Counted from the stretch's first letter, positions 17,440 to 26,418 are shown. The stretch: DNA of 64,000 nt from Candidatus Krumholzibacteriota bacterium (GCA_016933255.1 JAFGBF010000003.1:62001-126000), one strand, 5' to 3'. Numbers and translations: made by a program. Notes: generated by a model not told the origin, from the letters alone.

Positions 17440-17685
17440 TTACTCCTGTTTCCTGCCGACATATGAGACCAGCCGGTCGAGCGAATCAAAATTGTCCGGC
17501 ACGAGCTCATCGTCAGTTACTTCGATATTGAATTCATCCTCGACAAATCCTACAAGTTCAAGGATTCCTGTGGAATCAATTATCCCGGATTCGAGAAATG
17601 AATCACTATCGCCCAGCGAAGCATCGTCTAACCCGAAAAGAAAGTTTTCTATGACAAACCCCTTGAGCTGTTCCCTGATCTCCAA
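17440..17685 (-). CDS. Acyl carrier protein
   Basis: 81 residues, acidic and helical, with the phosphopantetheine serine in GIIDSTGILELV (Ser38). The start is TTG at 17685 because AGGAGG (17692-17697) precedes it by exactly six bases; longer frames would add a non-conserved extension. It is the first gene of an operon with an AMP ligase, a NadE-like synthetase and a sugar amidotransferase, so it probably carries a dedicated acyl or aminoacyl group for surface polysaccharide modification rather than serving bulk fatty-acid synthesis. Confidence 0.85.
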   Translation of the reverse strand: MEIREQLKGFVIENFLFGLDDASLGDSDSFLESGIIDSTGILELVGFVEDEFNIEVTDDELVPDNFDSLDRLVSYVGRKQE

Positions 17686-17754
17686 GAAGAGCCTCCTAAA
17701 AATAGTGAGATCCAATCTGCTCTCTACAGATTTTGTCAAAAAAAGAATAATTAC

Positions 17755-17782
17755 ATTCTACACAAGTGTTCATAAGAAGCAA
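17755..17782 (-). promoter_or_regulatory. Promoter of the ACP operon
   Basis: Minus strand TTGCTT, a 16-base spacer and TAGAAT, in an AT-rich stretch; transcription would start near 17748, about 63 bases before the ACP start. Confidence 0.5.
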
Positions 17783-17878
17783 GAAAAAGTCCAAATCTAA
17801 TGAAAAACAAGATGATTAACGAATATATCGTTTTTCAGGCCCAATCGGTACAGATTCTTCTTCGATCCCTGGATATCG

Positions 17879-18526
17879 TTATATAAGTCCATTCAGAAAA
17901 GGGTTTTGAGCCTTTTCAACCGCGATCGATGTCGAGGGACCATGTCCGCAGAATACGATCGTTTTATCAGGAAGAGAGAACAGATTCGTCCTGATCGATT
18001 CCAGAAGCGTATTCATATCTCCGCCGAAGAAGTCGGTCCTGCCTATTGACCGGGCAAAAAGTGTATCTCCTACGAACACCACGCCGTCGATATATAGACT
18101 TATTCCACCAAGAGTATGGCCCGGAGTGTCGATGATTCTTCCCTCCAGATCGCCGAATTTGATGGTATTATCCGAAGAAAGGGTCATTACCGAATCGGGG
18201 GCCTCGATATTTCCAAGTCCCCACATAGGGGCATCTTCAATCGATTTTTTCATCGTTTCCACATCTTTTTCGTGGATATAGATATCAATTCCGTACGATC
18301 GCGAGAGTTCCGCGGCGGCTGCCATATGGTCGCTGTGCCCGTGGGTAAGCAGGATCTTGACTGGAAGGATCTTCTCGGCAGAGATGTGGTCTGTGATCTT
18401 TCCGGCGTCTCCACCCGGATCGATGATGACCGTTTTCATCGTCTTCCTGCAGGAGAGCAGGTAACAGTTTGTCGCAAGCGGCCCCACGACCATCTCGCCG
18501 ATCCTTACAGTGCTATCCTTATCCAT
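17879..18526 (-). CDS. MBL-fold metallo-hydrolase (glyoxalase II-like)
   Basis: 215 residues with the complete metallo-beta-lactamase signature: THGHSDH (His62, His64, Asp66, His67), DTPGHTLGGISLY, FVGDTLFARSIGRTDFFGG and FCGHGPSTS. These bind two metal ions. The length and layout match small glyoxalase-II-like hydrolases that cleave thioesters. It is the last gene of the leftward group with the barrel protein, the flavoprotein and the ferredoxin, 38 bases after the ferredoxin. The physiological substrate is unknown. Confidence 0.85.
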   Translation of the reverse strand: MDKDSTVRIGEMVVGPLATNCYLLSCRKTMKTVIIDPGGDAGKITDHISAEKILPVKILLTHGHSDHMAAAAELSRSYGIDIYIHEKDVETMKKSIEDAPMWGLGNIEAPDSVMTLSSDNTIKFGDLEGRIIDTPGHTLGGISLYIDGVVFVGDTLFARSIGRTDFFGGDMNTLLESIRTNLFSLPDKTIVFCGHGPSTSIAVEKAQNPFLNGLI

Positions 18527-18564
18527 ATATCCAACCTTTGAATCGGTATAAACCCCGGATCCTT

Positions 18565-18771
18565 CTACTTAAAATCAGGGCAGATCAACGCACCCACAGG
18601 GCATACAAGCGCCGCCTGCCCGCAGGGGCGGCATCGCCCGGGAAATGACCTCAAGACCATCCCCTCGATAATGAGCGCTTCACTCGGGCAGACGGCAGAA
18701 CAAGCGCCGCACGCCGTACAGAGCGCGCGGTCGATCCTTATCTCATGATTTTTACTGCTATCGTCAGACAT
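18565..18771 (-). CDS. Dicluster-type ferredoxin with an incomplete second motif
   Basis: 68 residues from the ATG at 18771. The first motif, CTACGACSAVCP, has all four cysteines (18, 21, 24, 28). The second, CRPCGQAALVCP, has alanine where the third cysteine of a 4Fe-4S motif is expected; Cys64 in ICPDFK might compensate. It may therefore bind one 4Fe-4S cluster and one altered cluster. It lies 87 bases after the geranylgeranyl-reductase-like gene and probably delivers electrons to that flavoprotein, as ferredoxins do for some archaeal homologues. That partnership is an inference from position. Confidence 0.75.
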   Translation of the reverse strand: MSDDSSKNHEIRIDRALCTACGACSAVCPSEALIIEGMVLRSFPGRCRPCGQAALVCPVGALICPDFK

Positions 18772-18858
18772 CCGGATTATAACCTTTTTCCATTTCTTTT
18801 TCAATCACAGGTTCAGGGATCTCCATCTGTCTCCTCTTGGCATTTTCATCATTTTCTG

Positions 18859-20079
18859 TCAGTTCTTTCCTGCGTTGTTCTTTTCTTTCAGTATTGAGAG
18901 GATGATCCCGAACGCAAGGGATGGACTGGACAGGAGCAGGGATCTTACGATCCTCGCGGGATCAGCTCCCAGACTGCTGAGTAATCCCGGTTCTCTGCTG
19001 AGTTTTTTCAGGGCTTTCTCCATTTTTCGATCGTTAAGGCTGTAGAATACCTGTGCCGCTTTGTAAAACAGGTCATTTCTTGTCCCCTCTGATCTTTTCC
19101 AGTTTTCCGAGTACCTGTTGAGTATTTCATAGGAGCCTGTTCCGGCTTCAACCGCTTCTGCCACGCTCTCAGCTGCCGTATCGGCTGCAATCAGCGCTGA
19201 AAGAATACCTCCGCCTGATAACGGGTTGTTTTGATTTGCGGCTTCTCCGACAACGACATAGCCGTCGACCGCGAGGGAAGGAAGTTCTTTTGCCACTTCG
19301 CAGGCGCCGATCACCTGTCTCTGACGCTTTCCTCCCGGGGAGCGATATTCAAGAAAATCATTCAGATACTCTAAAGCAGTCTTATTGCCTGCCTTCAAGG
19401 GAGAGATCCCTACTCCGAGATTGGCGCTGCTCGAAGTCTTCGGGAAGACCCATGCGTAACCCCCCGGAGCCCGGTCATATCCCAGGTGGAACTCTATAAA
19501 TTTCTTTTCGACATCTATCCCTTCGATCGTTTCCTGGGCGCAGACCAGCATATCTGATGTAGTGAGGTTCTGTTTCAACCCCGCCCAGCGCGGAGAAAGG
19601 GATTCAACCCCATCGGCGCCTATAACCACAAAAGATACTGCTGAATATCGAGCGCCTGAAGAAAGGTCGATAATTTTTACCCCCGAGATCTTTTCCCCTT
19701 TTCGGATCAGACCGACCGCCTGATGAGAAGTTCGCAGGACGGCACCGGCTTTTACGGCGGAGGCTGCCAGGTGTTCGTCAAATTTTGTGCGGTCCAGAAT
19801 CATTCCGACCCGAGGCATTCTGGCGTCGAAACTGCGGCCTTTCGGCGATACGACAGTTATTCCGTTGACAACAGAGGAGACAAAGGCCTTATCTATCTCC
19901 ATCAGCTCTTCAAGCTGGGAAACAGGTCCGATCGCCTCAGCACACCTTACCGGGGTACCGATCTTTCCCCTTTTTTCTATAAGAAGGACGGAATGTCCCC
20001 GGGAAGCAACACGCTCAGCCGCCCTTGACCCTGCCGGGCCTGCACCGATAACTATTACGTCAAAGGTTTCAGGTCTCAT
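18859..20079 (-). CDS. Geranylgeranyl reductase family flavoprotein
   Basis: 406 residues. The FAD-binding Rossmann motif VIVIGAGPAGSRAAERVASR begins the protein, and the PHBH-type set continues with VIGADGVESLSPRWAG and the late FAD motif VVVGEAANQNNPLSGGGI. The motif RAPGGYAWVFPK is characteristic of the geranylgeranyl/digeranylgeranyl reductase family, which saturates double bonds of polyprenyl chains. The ATG overlaps the stop of the upstream barrel gene by one base (TAATG), and a ferredoxin gene follows. Likely substrates are a polyprenyl quinone or lipid carrier; a halogenase or hydroxylase role is less likely. Confidence 0.75.
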   Translation of the reverse strand: MRPETFDVIVIGAGPAGSRAAERVASRGHSVLLIEKRGKIGTPVRCAEAIGPVSQLEELMEIDKAFVSSVVNGITVVSPKGRSFDARMPRVGMILDRTKFDEHLAASAVKAGAVLRTSHQAVGLIRKGEKISGVKIIDLSSGARYSAVSFVVIGADGVESLSPRWAGLKQNLTTSDMLVCAQETIEGIDVEKKFIEFHLGYDRAPGGYAWVFPKTSSSANLGVGISPLKAGNKTALEYLNDFLEYRSPGGKRQRQVIGACEVAKELPSLAVDGYVVVGEAANQNNPLSGGGILSALIAADTAAESVAEAVEAGTGSYEILNRYSENWKRSEGTRNDLFYKAAQVFYSLNDRKMEKALKKLSREPGLLSSLGADPARIVRSLLLSSPSLAFGIILSILKEKNNAGKN

Positions 20080-20831
20080 TAGAAGTGATAGAAAAAATTG
20101 AGAGCAAGGGACAAACCTGCGAAATCAACGTCAAAGTTAGAGTTATGTATCCTAAGCTTGCTCTGCGCCATCTGATAGCGTCCTTCCAGTCCTGCGGCGT
20201 ACCTGTTTGTTATAAAATATTTCATCCCGAATTCCATATGCAGCCCCGTCTCAAAGCTGTTCTGCGAGATGTTTTCATCCGGTGCACTGAAGCTGGTTCC
20301 ATCATCAAGAAAAGCATCGGTTTCCAGCTTCATTATCGGGAAAACTGCCGAAAAACCGCCGGAGAAGTACGGTATCAGAGTACGAACCTCCGGTTCGACC
20401 ATGTAGTAAGCTAAACCAAGGTCAAGTGAGAGATAGTGGGCTTTAAATATGCGATCGACATTTATATGCTCTATCGGATCGGTCTGAGTATAATAGTCTC
20501 CGGATCCTTCAGATTTCATGTAGGAATAGGATAATACGGCTCTGAGAAAGTGAAATGGCGAAATCATCTTTTCGTATCCTGCCGAAGCGTACGCGACTGT
20601 AGTAAAATCATCGTAAACGTAGGTCCCGCCTCTTTGCCCTGCCCACCAGCTCAGATGTTCATTCACGTAATCTGCGTTCGGTCCGTCAATAAAACCTATG
20701 CTGAAATTGAAATTTTGCGGAGAAATGGGACCAAAATATTTCCTTTGTTTATATACGGGAGGAGAGGCAGTAACGGTTGTTGAAATGAAGCAGGCAAGTA
20801 CGACCAGCGAGATGACTACTGTTTTCTTCAT
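20079..20831 (-). CDS. Outer-membrane beta-barrel protein
   Basis: 250 residues with a signal peptide (MKKTVVISLVVLACFISTTV, cleavage near TASPP). The mature protein is rich in Gly/Tyr/Phe beta strands such as YASAGYEKM and YFSGGFSAVFP and ends in NFFYHF, a C-terminal phenylalanine typical of BAM-assembled barrels. It begins the leftward group with the flavoprotein, ferredoxin and hydrolase, and has a good sigma-70 promoter. No specific family is recognisable; OmpW/OmpA-like eight-stranded barrels are of similar size. Confidence 0.7.
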   Translation of the reverse strand: MKKTVVISLVVLACFISTTVTASPPVYKQRKYFGPISPQNFNFSIGFIDGPNADYVNEHLSWWAGQRGGTYVYDDFTTVAYASAGYEKMISPFHFLRAVLSYSYMKSEGSGDYYTQTDPIEHINVDRIFKAHYLSLDLGLAYYMVEPEVRTLIPYFSGGFSAVFPIMKLETDAFLDDGTSFSAPDENISQNSFETGLHMEFGMKYFITNRYAAGLEGRYQMAQSKLRIHNSNFDVDFAGLSLALNFFYHF

Positions 20832-20883
20832 TAAATACTCCGATCTCCAGACAGAAAGAGAGCCTGAACCATAATCCCATTAA

Positions 20884-20912
20884 AAGTTAATTACTGAAGG
20901 GGGGTTTGTCAA
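20884..20912 (-). promoter_or_regulatory. Sigma-70 promoter of the barrel/flavoprotein operon
   Basis: Minus strand TTGACA, a 17-base spacer and TAACTT; transcription would start near 20877, giving a leader of about 46 bases before the barrel gene. Confidence 0.6.
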
Positions 20913-20984
20913 TTCCAACCTGCGCCGTTACCCCGCTGCCGGAAAGTACGGTATCCCGTTCTCATCGGGGGAAACAGTAAGCAA

Positions 20985-21332
20985 TCAATCATTGGGGACG
21001 AGGCAGAGAAACCGCATCCTTCCTTCCCCGGTGTTTATGAATGAATGCTTCTTTCCACCAGGAACAAATATAAAATCCCCCGAAGAAAAAGTATTTTTTT
21101 CCCCTTCGAAGATCAGCATTCCTTCACCTTCAATGATATATACTTCATGTTCCCATGAGTGACTATGAAGCGGAGAGTGTCCGCCACGGCTTATATCAAA
21201 CATCCTCATCGAGAAATTCGGTGCGCCGTCATCCTTTGAAATAAGCCATCTTATCGTCACTTTTTCCGCCCCATCGATAGTGACTTCGTTTTCCGCGACG
21301 TCCTCTGCTTTCATCAGTATAAGATCCGGCAT
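20985..21332 (-). CDS. Cupin-domain protein
   Basis: 115 residues from ATG 21332, which has GAGAGGAC seven bases upstream. A single conserved beta-barrel carries the two cupin motifs: HSPLHSHSWEHEVYIIEG (metal ligands His, His, Glu, His) and SGDFIFVPGGKKHSFIN. Small cupins of this kind bind metal and act as sugar or phenolic isomerases, dioxygenases or sensors; sequence alone does not tell which. It sits alone between the leftward barrel operon and a rightward glycosyltransferase gene. Confidence 0.8.
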   Translation of the reverse strand: MPDLILMKAEDVAENEVTIDGAEKVTIRWLISKDDGAPNFSMRMFDISRGGHSPLHSHSWEHEVYIIEGEGMLIFEGEKNTFSSGDFIFVPGGKKHSFINTGEGRMRFLCLVPND

Positions 21333-21519
21333 TTTTTGTCCTCTCATCATGAGTCAATATGTTCATAGCGATACGAATGATCGGCAGCCTGCCCTCTGGT
21401 GCAAAAGATCTCAGATCATCCATTAGTGATTGAAATCATATGCGGTAATAATATAAACTCGGGCCCGACTAGATTGCAATTATAGAATATTATCTTAGTT
21501 ACAGGTGAACCTGATAAAG

Positions 21520-22872
21520 ATGCCCGGAAAGATTCTTATCATTTCATATCATTTCCCCCCTGACCTCTCGGTGGGCGCGGTGCGTCCCCGGAAATTTGCT
21601 GAATATCTGCCTCGGTCAGGATGGGACCCGATCATATTGACTGTCCATGAAAGGCACCATGATAATATAGACAGTTCCGGTTCCTGCTGCGGTCCGGAAG
21701 CAAAAATATTCAAGGCTGTAAAGATCCCCGGGGTTCGCTCATTCTTTCTTTCGGTCAAAAAGAAATATCTCTCTCTAACGAAAGACGAAGATATAAAGCA
21801 GCATATGGATGAATGGAATCCACCGGAACAGAGATCGAAGGAGCCGATAGGAGAAAAGTTAAAGCGGTACTTCTTTTCACTGTTTGTGTTTCTGCCTGAT
21901 GACAGGGCAGGCTGGATCTTTCCTGCGGTCGTCAAGGGTATCTGGCTGATCCTCAGATACAGGATAGACGTCATTTATACGACAAGCCCGCCAAGTTCAT
22001 CTCTTGTGGCCGGGCTGATTCTGAAGACAGTGACAGGCAAAAGATGGGTGACCGATTTCAGAGATCCCTGGATCGGGGAGATGAAACCGTTTTTCGTGAG
22101 ATCCCGGCTTTCTGACAAGATCGAACTATGGCTCGAGAAGAAGGTGATAGAAAAGAGCGATCATATCGTCTCGGTGACTCCCGAGATGACAGAGAGACTC
22201 AGGCAGAGGTATCCTCGCCTTGAGGCTGATAAATTCTCGACTATATGGAACGGATATGATTCCAGTGAACTTTCCGAATTCATTGGACTGGAAAAACGCG
22301 ATGAATTTACATTTACATACGCAGGCTCGTTTTACCTCGGGCGCAGCCCCAGGGTCTTTCTGATCGCTTTGGCCAATCTGATGCAGGGGAGCGGGAGGAT
22401 AGGCAATGAACAGATCAGGGTGCGGTTTATCGGTGACTGCCACTATTCGGACGGCATATCTATCCCTGCAATGACTGAAGAGCTTGGATTGACCGATATT
22501 GTCACGTTCATTCCGCAGATCTCCAGAGATGAGGCTATGATAGAGATGGCCCGTTCGCATATTCTGCTTTTGCTTGCGCCTGATCAACCTTTGCAGATAC
22601 CTGGAAAAGTGTATGATTATTTCGGGCTTAAAGCATATATTCTTGCTGTATGCGGCCCTGGCGCTTCGGCAAATATTCTGAATGACTATGACAGGGTCGT
22701 CGTAGTGCCGCCGGGTGATGTCAGGAAGATGGAAAATGGCATTATCGAAGTAATCGATCTGTATCGCCGGGCCCCGGAAATATGTGAAGTTGACAGCGTG
22801 CTTGAAAAATATGAAAGATCCCTTCTGACTGAAGAACTGGTCAGGAAGATCGATTCCGCAGATAGTGTCTGA
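21520..22872 (+). CDS. Glycosyltransferase family 4
   Basis: About 450 residues starting MPGKILIISYHFPPDLSVGA, a typical opening of GT4 enzymes in exopolysaccharide loci. Further motifs are IDVIYTTSPPSSSLVAGL, WVTDFRDPW, FTYAGSFYLGRSPRVFL and IPGKVYDYFGLKAYILA, covering acceptor and donor domains. ATG 21520 is chosen; a GTG at 21505 would overlap the only SD-like sequence (AGGTGA). The gene is followed after 50 bases by a low-molecular-weight phosphatase, which fits a capsule or polysaccharide unit. Confidence 0.8.
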   Translation: MPGKILIISYHFPPDLSVGAVRPRKFAEYLPRSGWDPIILTVHERHHDNIDSSGSCCGPEAKIFKAVKIPGVRSFFLSVKKKYLSLTKDEDIKQHMDEWNPPEQRSKEPIGEKLKRYFFSLFVFLPDDRAGWIFPAVVKGIWLILRYRIDVIYTTSPPSSSLVAGLILKTVTGKRWVTDFRDPWIGEMKPFFVRSRLSDKIELWLEKKVIEKSDHIVSVTPEMTERLRQRYPRLEADKFSTIWNGYDSSELSEFIGLEKRDEFTFTYAGSFYLGRSPRVFLIALANLMQGSGRIGNEQIRVRFIGDCHYSDGISIPAMTEELGLTDIVTFIPQISRDEAMIEMARSHILLLLAPDQPLQIPGKVYDYFGLKAYILAVCGPGASANILNDYDRVVVVPPGDVRKMENGIIEVIDLYRRAPEICEVDSVLEKYERSLLTEELVRKIDSADSV

Positions 22873-22922
22873 TCGTCCGCTGAAATTTTCGAAAGCCGGG
22901 GCCCAACGCTGGAGTCTTCGTG

Positions 22923-23402
22923 ATGAAAAAAGTGATCTTTGTCTGTACCGGCAATACATGCAGAAGTCCTATGGCTGAAGCGCTTGCAAAAGTCATGGCC
23001 GGTGAAAAATGGAAAGAAGAGGTCGAGTTCTCATCTGCCGGGTGCAGCGCCTTCAACGGGCTGCCAGCGACAGATTACGCGATCGCGTCTGTTGCTGAAA
23101 GGGGCGGCAGTCTCGAGGGCCACGCGTCTGCGCTGCTGACCGGGGAGATGATCGTTGAGGCAGATCTGCTTGTTGCGATGACAGGTGCTCATCTGGATCA
23201 TATCCTCAGGCTTGTCCCGGGAGCAGGCTCAAAGACGATATTGCTCGGTTCATTCGGCAGGTCGGAAGAAGACCATGAGATCGCTGATCCTGCCGGAGGG
23301 GACAGAGCCGTTTACGACAGGACGAGAACGAAGATCGAAGAGCTTCTTGAAAAGTTGATCGGTCATATCTCTGAAAGGTTCGGGTTTGATCTGGAAGAAT
23401 AG
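22923..23402 (+). CDS. Low-molecular-weight protein tyrosine phosphatase family
   Basis: 159 residues. The active-site loop VCTGNTCRSPMAEA near the N-terminus supplies the nucleophile Cys8 and Arg14 (C-x5-R-S), and IADPAGGDRAVYD provides the general acid aspartate. In capsule systems such Wzb-like enzymes dephosphorylate a tyrosine autokinase (Wzc); no such kinase is in the window. Arsenate reductases share the fold, but the DP loop favours a phosphatase. It is probably co-transcribed with the preceding glycosyltransferase gene. Confidence 0.8.
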   Translation: MKKVIFVCTGNTCRSPMAEALAKVMAGEKWKEEVEFSSAGCSAFNGLPATDYAIASVAERGGSLEGHASALLTGEMIVEADLLVAMTGAHLDHILRLVPGAGSKTILLGSFGRSEEDHEIADPAGGDRAVYDRTRTKIEELLEKLIGHISERFGFDLEE

Positions 23403-23563
23403 CAGGCGTCAGTTTTTCGAGGCGAAAGCTGCGGAATACTGCACTGGAGAAGGTTCAGCGCGGGGTGGTTCCCGAATAACCTGATACATGATAAAAGGTT
23501 ACATTTGTACGGAAAGCTGTTTTCCGATATTTTGGAAAATTCGGCACAAAACGCAATTTCTGG

Positions 23564-23592
23564 TTGCCGAGCTTCCCCCGTATCAGTATAAT
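23564..23592 (+). promoter_or_regulatory. Sigma-70 promoter upstream of ilvE
   Basis: TTGCCG, a 17-base spacer and a perfect TATAAT. The start would be near 23599, leaving a leader of about 86 bases. It opens the long rightward housekeeping run. Confidence 0.65.
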
Positions 23593-23684
23593 TGTGCAGG
23601 TTGTTAGTATGACAGGTATCTTTGAGCTTTTCCGAAAGCCGTTGTTCCCGCTAGACTTTAGCATAATCGAAAAGGAGAAGGAAT

Positions 23685-24605
23685 ATGACGCTGCCAAAAT
23701 CAGCGAAGATATGGATGGATGGCAAGATGGTAGACTGGGATGACGCGAATATTCATGTTTGTTCCCATGTCATTCATTACGGCTCATGCCTTTTTGAAGG
23801 GATACGGTGCTACAAGACAAAAAAAGGATCAGCGATATTCCGGCTCGAGCCGCATATCAAACGCCTCTATAATTCCGCGAAGATGTACAGGATGGAACCT
23901 CAGATCCCGATGAAGGATTTCATGGAAGCGTGCAAAGAGACTGTCCGGGTCAACAAGATGGAAGCGTGCTACATAAGGCCTGTCGTCTATAGAGGTTATG
24001 ATTCCCTGGGAGTGAATCCTTTTCCCAATCCGGTAAATGCCTTTATCGTCGTCTGGGAATGGGGCAAGTACCTTGGCCCCGAGGCGCTTGAGCAGGGCGT
24101 AGATGTATGCGTATCTTCCTGGGACCGGATCGCACCGAATACTTTTCCGGCTCTTGCCAAAGCCGGAGCGAATTATATGAACTCGCAGCTTATCAAGATG
24201 GAAGCTATCGTCAACGGGTACGCGGAAGGGATTGCCCTCGATACCAACGGATATGTCAGCGAGGGAAGCGGAGAAAATATCTTCCTGATCATGGACAAAG
24301 TAATCTATACGCCGCCTCTGGGAGCAAGCGTACTGCCGGGGATCACCCGGAATGCGGTCATGGATCTCGCGAGAGATCTCGGATACAAAGTCGCCGAACA
24401 GCTTATTCCGAGAGAGATGCTGTATATCGCTGATGAGGTATTCTTTACGGGAACAGCGGCAGAGATATCTCCTATCCGGAGTATTGACAAGATAAAGATC
24501 GGCGAAGGAAAGAGGGGTCCGATCACAAAGGAACTTCAGGATCTTTTCTTCAGGGTACTCGACGCTGATGTCAAGGGCCGGATGGACTGGCTCGATTTTA
24601 TCTAA
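23685..24605 (+). CDS. ilvE: Branched-chain amino acid aminotransferase
   Basis: 306 residues, the normal length for class IV (fold type IV) PLP aminotransferases. The catalytic lysine is in ALAKAGANYMNSQL. Other marks are FEGIRCYKT near the start, EGSGENIFLI and VFFTGTAAEISPI. It interconverts Leu, Ile and Val with their 2-oxo acids using glutamate/2-oxoglutarate. The start ATG has AAAGGAGAAGG just upstream. It begins a rightward set of central-metabolism genes. A D-amino-acid or aminodeoxychorismate-lyase role is less likely given the length and motif set. Confidence 0.92.
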   Translation: MTLPKSAKIWMDGKMVDWDDANIHVCSHVIHYGSCLFEGIRCYKTKKGSAIFRLEPHIKRLYNSAKMYRMEPQIPMKDFMEACKETVRVNKMEACYIRPVVYRGYDSLGVNPFPNPVNAFIVVWEWGKYLGPEALEQGVDVCVSSWDRIAPNTFPALAKAGANYMNSQLIKMEAIVNGYAEGIALDTNGYVSEGSGENIFLIMDKVIYTPPLGASVLPGITRNAVMDLARDLGYKVAEQLIPREMLYIADEVFFTGTAAEISPIRSIDKIKIGEGKRGPITKELQDLFFRVLDADVKGRMDWLDFI

Positions 24606-24643
24606 GCCTTTTTTATACTGCTCGCTGGTAAAAGGAGGGTGTT

Positions 24644-25087
24644 TTGAAGGTTGCTGTCGGATCGGATCATCGAGGCTATCCCCTGAAGGAACGGATAAAG
24701 TCTTTGCTGGCCGGGGAGGGGCATCAGGTAACCGACCTTGGGACATATAGTACAGAATCTGTTGATTACCCCGATTATGGGATCCCTGTAGGCGAGAGTG
24801 TGGCACGGGGAGAGGTCGATCGGGGTATTGTCATATGCGGAAGCGGTATCGGTATCTCGATAGCTGCGAACAAAGTCACAGGAGTCCGGGCCGCGTTATG
24901 CCGCACGGTCGATGACGCAAGGATGACCCGTCTCCATAATGATTCCAATGTGCTGGCGTTGGCGGAAAAAAGCATGGAAGACCCCGATGTGGAACAGCTA
25001 GTCAGGGTCTGGATGAAAACAGAGTTTGAAGGAGGCCGCCATCAGGCGCGGATCGATAAGATAACAGACTACGAGGAGAGCCGGTGA
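24644..25087 (+). CDS. rpiB: Ribose-5-phosphate isomerase B
   Basis: 147 residues of the RpiB/LacAB family. It has AVGSDHRGYPLKERI, the active-site cysteine in VICGSGIGISIAANK, and the conserved HNDSNVLAL segment. It interconverts ribose 5-phosphate and ribulose 5-phosphate in the pentose phosphate pathway. The start is TTG at 24644, six bases after AGGAGG. In many bacteria rpiB lies next to glyA, as here. Confidence 0.92.
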   Translation: MKVAVGSDHRGYPLKERIKSLLAGEGHQVTDLGTYSTESVDYPDYGIPVGESVARGEVDRGIVICGSGIGISIAANKVTGVRAALCRTVDDARMTRLHNDSNVLALAEKSMEDPDVEQLVRVWMKTEFEGGRHQARIDKITDYEESR

Positions 25088-25120
25088 GACAGCGGCTTTT
25101 CACTTTGAAGAGGTGTAACG

Positions 25121-26374
25121 ATGTTTGAAGAGAATCTATTCAGCTATCTGGAAAAAACTGACCCGGAGATCATGGAAACGATGAGATCCGAGCTGAACAG
25201 GCAGCAGACTACGCTGGAGCTGATCGCCAGCGAAAATTTTGCCAGCAGGGCCGTTCTGGCCGCTCTGAGCAATCCGATGCAGAATAAATACGCCGAAGGG
25301 TATCCAAGAAGAAGGTATTACAGGGGTTGTCAATTCGTAGACAAAGCTGAAGATCTTGCCAGAGAGAGGGCTATGGAGCTGTTCGGCGCAGAGTATGCCA
25401 ATGTACAGCCTCATTCTGGAACACAGGCTAATATCACCGCGTATCTTTCCCTGATAGAGCCGGGTTCGAAGATCATGGGCCTCAGCCTTTCACATGGCGG
25501 TCATCTCTCGCACGGACATCCTGTGAACTTTTCAGGGCTTTTCTTTGACGTAGTACACTATGAAGTCGATCCCGAGACAAAGGTCCTCAATTACGATACG
25601 CTTGAGAAACAGGCGAAGGATGAGAGGCCCAGACTGATCGTGGCCGGCGCGAGCGCCTATCCGCGCTTCTGGGATTGGGAAAGGTTAAGATCGATCTGCG
25701 ACAGTATCGGCGCTTTCTTAATGGTGGATATAGCTCATATCGCGGGGCTTATTGCGGCAGGAGTCCATCCCAGCCCGGTACCGTACGCTGATATCGTCAC
25801 TTCGACTACCCATAAGACTCTTCGAGGGCCCCGGGGCGGCCTTATTCTGGCCCCCGAGAAATACGCCAAAGCTATCGACAAATACAATTTCCCCGGCACG
25901 CAGGGAGGGCCCTTCATGCATTGTATCGCGGCTAAGGCGGTCTGCTTCAAAGAGGCGATGTCGGATGAGTTCAAATCGTATCAGAAACAGGTGATAGCAA
26001 ACGCGAGCAGGCTTGCCTCGGTGATGGTCGAAAAAGGCTTTGATGTCGTAAGCGGAGGAACCGACAATCATCTCTTTCTTCTGGATCTGTCCAGACAGGG
26101 GCTTACCGGAAAAGAAACGGCAAAAAGGCTGCATAAGGCAGGAATAACAGTGAACAAGAATACGGTCCCATTCGACAAAGAGTCTCCCTTTGTGACATCA
26201 GGTATCCGTGTCGGGACTCCAGCCCTTACGACGAGGGGGATGAAAGAGCCTGAGATGGATGAAGTCGGGGATATGATGGCGTCGGTGATGAATAATATCG
26301 AAGATGACAGTGTAATAGATGTTGTCAGGGGCCGGGCAGAGGGACTAGCAAAAAGATTTCCTCTTTATGAATAG
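25121..26374 (+). CDS. glyA: Serine hydroxymethyltransferase
   Basis: 417 residues, full length. Marks are [34 protein letters not shown], the PLP lysine in [13 protein letters not shown], and the C-terminal [16 protein letters not shown]. It converts serine and tetrahydrofolate to glycine and 5,10-methylene-tetrahydrofolate, feeding thymidylate and purine synthesis. It lies in one transcript with rpiB, a dCMP deaminase and nrdR, a group that links one-carbon and nucleotide metabolism. Confidence 0.96.
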   Translation: MFEENLFSYLEKTDPEIMETMRSELNRQQTTLELIASENFASRAVLAALSNPMQNKYAEGYPRRRYYRGCQFVDKAEDLARERAMELFGAEYANVQPHSGTQANITAYLSLIEPGSKIMGLSLSHGGHLSHGHPVNFSGLFFDVVHYEVDPETKVLNYDTLEKQAKDERPRLIVAGASAYPRFWDWERLRSICDSIGAFLMVDIAHIAGLIAAGVHPSPVPYADIVTSTTHKTLRGPRGGLILAPEKYAKAIDKYNFPGTQGGPFMHCIAAKAVCFKEAMSDEFKSYQKQVIANASRLASVMVEKGFDVVSGGTDNHLFLLDLSRQGLTGKETAKRLHKAGITVNKNTVPFDKESPFVTSGIRVGTPALTTRGMKEPEMDEVGDMMASVMNNIEDDSVIDVVRGRAEGLAKRFPLYE

Positions 26375-26418
26375 ATTTTGAAAGCAGTGCCCGGCGATCT
26401 TAATCGGGGAGAGAACGG

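Noticed and set aside
22126-22959. Open frame of 277 codons on the minus strand
   Set aside because: It is opposite a clear glycosyltransferase gene and lacks an SD or known motif.
23829-24806. Long open frame (325 codons) on the minus strand
   Set aside because: It lies opposite ilvE and rpiB, has no recognisable domain or SD, and its composition is that of a codon shadow.
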